Of a DNA stretch of 64,000 bases, positions 62,268 through 64,000 are shown one piece after another. Within the stretch, counting starts at the first letter, position 1, and each line of letters opens with the position of its first letter. Source of the DNA: Kineococcus mangrovi (GTDB lineage Bacteria > Actinomycetota > Actinomycetes > Actinomycetales > Kineococcaceae); NCBI RefSeq assembly GCF_041320705.1, contig NZ_JBGGTQ010000011.1, positions 62,001-126,000 of the forward strand, read 5' to 3'. The translations under genes were made by a program, and so were the position numbers. Below the pieces are notes generated by a model, which saw only the letters and a program-made list of their open reading frames with translations, was not told where the DNA came from and did no database searches.

Positions 62268-62861
62268 TCAGGGCAGGCGGAGGACCTGCCCGGGCAGGAG
62301 GCGGTCGGGGTCGTCCCCGACGACGTCCGCGTTGGCGACGTAGAGCCGGTGCTGCTCGGCGAGGACCTCCGCGCGGGTCGCTCCGGGCCCGAGGCGGTGC
62401 TCGGCCAGCGACCAGAGGCTGTCCCCCCGCAGCACGACCACCTCACCGGCCCCGGTCGGGACCGGGGTGCTCCTGGTGGGGGTGAGCGGTGCGGGCGCGG
62501 TGGTGCCCGTCGTGCCGGTGGGGGTGAGGGCCGTGGCCGCGGGCCAGCCCGGGTCGGGCGCGGCGGTCGCGGTGGTCGCGGCCCAGCCGGCCTCCGGGAC
62601 GCCCGGTGCGGCGGCCTGCGCCGAGAGGGCGGCCGAGCCCAGCAGCAGCCCCACGACCAGGGCGACGAGCCGGCGGACGACGGCCGGCACGCCCGGGGTC
62701 AGCCGGACGCTGCGGCGCGGGGAGCGCCGCAGGCGCACCTCGTCCACGACCGCGACCACGACGCTCAGCGCGAGCCACAGCGCCACCCCGACCCCGACGA
62801 CGGCGCAGACGGCGACGACGACCTCGGCGGGGTCCTGGGTCCCGAGGGACGATGGGTGCAC
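62268..62861 (-). CDS. membrane protein with C-terminal LysM domain
   Basis: Protein of 197 residues. Helix 1 lies at about 12-38 and helix 2 at about 60-85, followed by an Ala/Thr/Pro-rich external linker and a LysM domain at about 143-197 (VLRGDSLWSLAEHRLGPGA to LLPGQVLRLP). It should bind peptidoglycan and may anchor or sense the wall. The GTG at 62861 follows AGGAGCCCC. LysM proteins of this type are commonly near secA and the Rv3235-like gene in actinobacteria. Confidence 0.88.
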   Translation of the reverse strand: MHPSSLGTQDPAEVVVAVCAVVGVGVALWLALSVVVAVVDEVRLRRSPRRSVRLTPGVPAVVRRLVALVVGLLLGSAALSAQAAAPGVPEAGWAATTATAAPDPGWPAATALTPTGTTGTTAPAPLTPTRSTPVPTGAGEVVVLRGDSLWSLAEHRLGPGATRAEVLAEQHRLYVANADVVGDDPDRLLPGQVLRLP

Positions 62862-62894
62862 GGTGGGGCTCCTGGAGACTTCGGGCAGCGGTTG

Positions 62895-62924
62895 GGTGCC
62901 GTTTGATGTCGTTTAGTGCCCCCT
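62895..62924. repeat. 10-bp direct repeats in the divergent gap
   Basis: GGTGCCGTTT (62895-62904), GATGTCGTTT (62905-62914) and the weaker AGTGCCCCCT (62915-62924), spaced by one helical turn, in a lower-GC patch 34 bp upstream of the LysM gene start. On the minus strand TAGACA, a 17-bp spacer and TCAAAC overlap the repeats and may be the LysM promoter. The rest of the 210-bp gap up to 63072 shows nothing definite. Confidence 0.5.
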
Positions 62925-63071
62925 GTCTATCGAGCTGCTGTGCGCGGGACCAGCGAACGACCCCGGGTGCGCCCGATCGGAGGGCACCGGCTGACGGAGC
63001 GTCAGGCGAGGTCACGGGACGGCGGACGCGCGGGGGCCACCGGCACGTCCGGGGCGTGGGAGCGTGGGTTC

Positions 63072-63602
63072 GTGCGCTGGGACGACCTCTTCGACGACCT
63101 CGCGGGCCAGGCCGAGCACGAGCAGCGTCAGGACCTGGCGGCGGAGGTGGCCGACCGGACGCGGCGCGAGCAGGCGACGGTGGCGCTGGCCGACCGGGTG
63201 CGCGCGGCCGGTGGTCCGCTGACGTGGTCGCTGCGCGACGGGTCGACCCTCGTGGGGCGGGTGCTCGGCGCGGGGCCGGGGTGGTTCCTGCTGGCCGCCG
63301 ACCGGGGTGAGCAGGTGCTGCTGGCGGCCGACGCCGTCGACGGGGTGCGGGGCGTGCCGGGCTGGAGCGCGCCGCCGCTGAGCGCGGTCGCGGCGCGGCG
63401 GACGTTCCTCATGGCGCTGCGCGCCCTCGGTGACGCCGGCGAGAGGGTGCGGGTGCGCACGGTGACGGGTACGCACACCGGTCGCCTCGGGCGGGTCGGG
63501 GCGGACCACCTCGACCTCGTCCCGGCGCCGGGTGCGGGGCCGGGCGCGGAGGTGCTGTCCGTGCCGTTCGGCGCGGTGCTGGCGGTGCAGGAAGCCCCGT
63601 GA
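63072..63602 (+). CDS. conserved actinobacterial protein, 176 aa
   Basis: Resembles a widespread but unnamed actinobacterial protein next to a small HTH gene. The N-terminal helix RWDDLFDDLAGQAEHEQRQ and EVADRTRREQATVALADRVRAA are followed by two beta-rich, SH3-like segments (SLRDGSTLVGRVLGAGPGWF; VRTVTGTHTGRLGRVGADHL). A longer open frame begins at 62916, but the GTG at 63072 fits family length and the leaderless spacing (GAGCGT 6 nt upstream). No membrane segment. Convergent with the HTH gene. Function unknown. Confidence 0.78.
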   Translation: MRWDDLFDDLAGQAEHEQRQDLAAEVADRTRREQATVALADRVRAAGGPLTWSLRDGSTLVGRVLGAGPGWFLLAADRGEQVLLAADAVDGVRGVPGWSAPPLSAVAARRTFLMALRALGDAGERVRVRTVTGTHTGRLGRVGADHLDLVPAPGAGPGAEVLSVPFGAVLAVQEAP

Positions 63603-63632
63603 GGAGGGCCCCGTGAGGATCCCCCGGGAGGG

Positions 63633-63854
63633 TCAGGCGGTGTGGTCCTCGCCACCGGCGAGCACGATCTCGCGCGTCTGGGCGTACATGCGCTGGATGT
63701 AGTCCTCCAGCTCGCTGTCCTCGACGCGCCACTGGCCGCGCCCACCCACCTTGATGGCGCGCAGCTCACCCGTCCGGACCAGGGCGTAGGCCTGGGCCGA
63801 GGAGATCGCGAGCGTCTCGGCGACGTCCGCGAGCGGGAGGAATCGAGCAGGCAC
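63633..63854 (-). CDS. small HTH (excisionase/MerR-type) DNA-binding protein
   Basis: Protein of 73 residues with a winged helix-turn-helix of the excisionase/MerR type: FLPLADVAETLAISSAQAYALV, GELRAIKVGGRGQWRVEDSEL, then an acidic helix. The GTG at 63854 has AGGAG upstream; a longer frame to 63929 adds non-conserved sequence. It is common in actinobacteria and not linked to phages here. Such small proteins can oligomerise on direct repeats (as BldC does), which may relate to the 10-bp repeats at 62895-62924; that link is speculation. Confidence 0.85.
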   Translation of the reverse strand: MPARFLPLADVAETLAISSAQAYALVRTGELRAIKVGGRGQWRVEDSELEDYIQRMYAQTREIVLAGGEDHTA

Positions 63855-64000
63855 GCTGGCTCTCCTGAGCACTCGGGGGCACTGCCGGGCGCGGGGCCCG
63901 GCGGTGCCCGCATCCTGCCACGACGTCACCCGGGTGCCGCTGACCCGATCGGGTGGCCTGTGGACAACCGCGGGGTGCTGCCGGCCGGTGACCTCACCAT
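63855..64000. other. window end, no gene assigned
   Basis: 146 bp after the HTH gene start. No convincing coding region. One perfect DnaA-box-like 9-mer (TTGTCCACA on the minus strand, 63967-63959) is present, but it is single and far from any origin gene. Confidence 0.5.

Noticed and set aside
63959-63967. DnaA box (TTGTCCACA) suggesting a replication origin
   Set aside because: Only one copy, with no dnaA, dnaN or AT-rich unwinding region nearby; a single 9-mer is expected by chance.

Overview
The window is very GC-rich (mostly 70-75%) with long open frames, many GTG starts and dense gene packing. It carries actinobacterial marker genes: a WhiB protein, fbiA/fbiB for coenzyme F420, mtrA-mtrB-lpqB, a DUF3499 gene and a four-gene conservon. 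The organism is therefore a high-GC actinobacterium. Kineosporiales (Kineococcus-like) is my guess from overall character, but the sequence alone does not prove it. No rRNA, tRNA, CRISPR array, insertion sequence or prophage was seen.

Layout. (1) 1-8266 is an oxidoreductase island: SDR (cut by the window edge), cyclophilin-like protein, MFS exporter, carboxymuconolactone decarboxylase-like protein, quinone oxidoreductase, two aldo/keto reductases and a cupin. It also has two MmyB-like regulators, one of them without its HTH domain. Three promoters here share an unusual composite motif built around GGTACC. (2) 8314-19451 is a conserved actinobacterial backbone: fbiB-fbiA, divergent whiB, metallopeptidase, DUF3499, manB, Trm112-like and SIS genes. 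A conservon (cvnABCD) is inserted in it. (3) 19413-28355 is an envelope and signalling island. It holds an EAL protein, a five-gene operon (GAF protein, exosortase-like transpeptidase, family 2 glycosyltransferase, secreted membrane-anchored protein, UDP-GlcNAc 2-epimerase) and a divergent CHASE kinase without its phospho-accepting histidine. (4) 28474-42937 holds ahcY, glgX, an S9 peptidase, RDD, SpoIIM and AAA genes, a serine hydrolase, a heterodimeric ABC exporter with split ATPase motifs, and a lone roadblock/LC7 gene. (5) 43054-48321 is a DUF58-MoxR-DUF4350-DUF4129 envelope operon. (6) 48442-63854 is the second part of the backbone: mtrA-mtrB-lpqB-comF-hpf, then secA, an Rv3235-like gene, a LysM protein and a small HTH protein. 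A LuxR-type regulator, a YcaQ-like DNA glycosylase and a GGDEF/EAL protein lie between hpf and secA.

How the parts fit. The backbone order (fbiAB/whiB2 - Rv3259 - Rv3258 - manB - SIS ... ahcY ... mtrAB-lpqB-comF-hpf-secA1) matches what I recall of the Mycobacterium tuberculosis Rv3262-Rv3235 region. The accessory islands sit as insertions between these conserved blocks. A second window-wide theme is leaderless transcription: about sixteen genes have a TANNNT-like -10 hexamer exactly 6 or 7 nt before a GTG or ATG start, so start codon and transcription start probably coincide.

The most unusual points are the shared composite promoter motif with a regulator lacking its HTH, and the exosortase/polysaccharide operon. 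In that operon, an 11-base homopolymer near the glycosyltransferase stop would fuse the enzyme in frame to the downstream surface protein if one base were lost.
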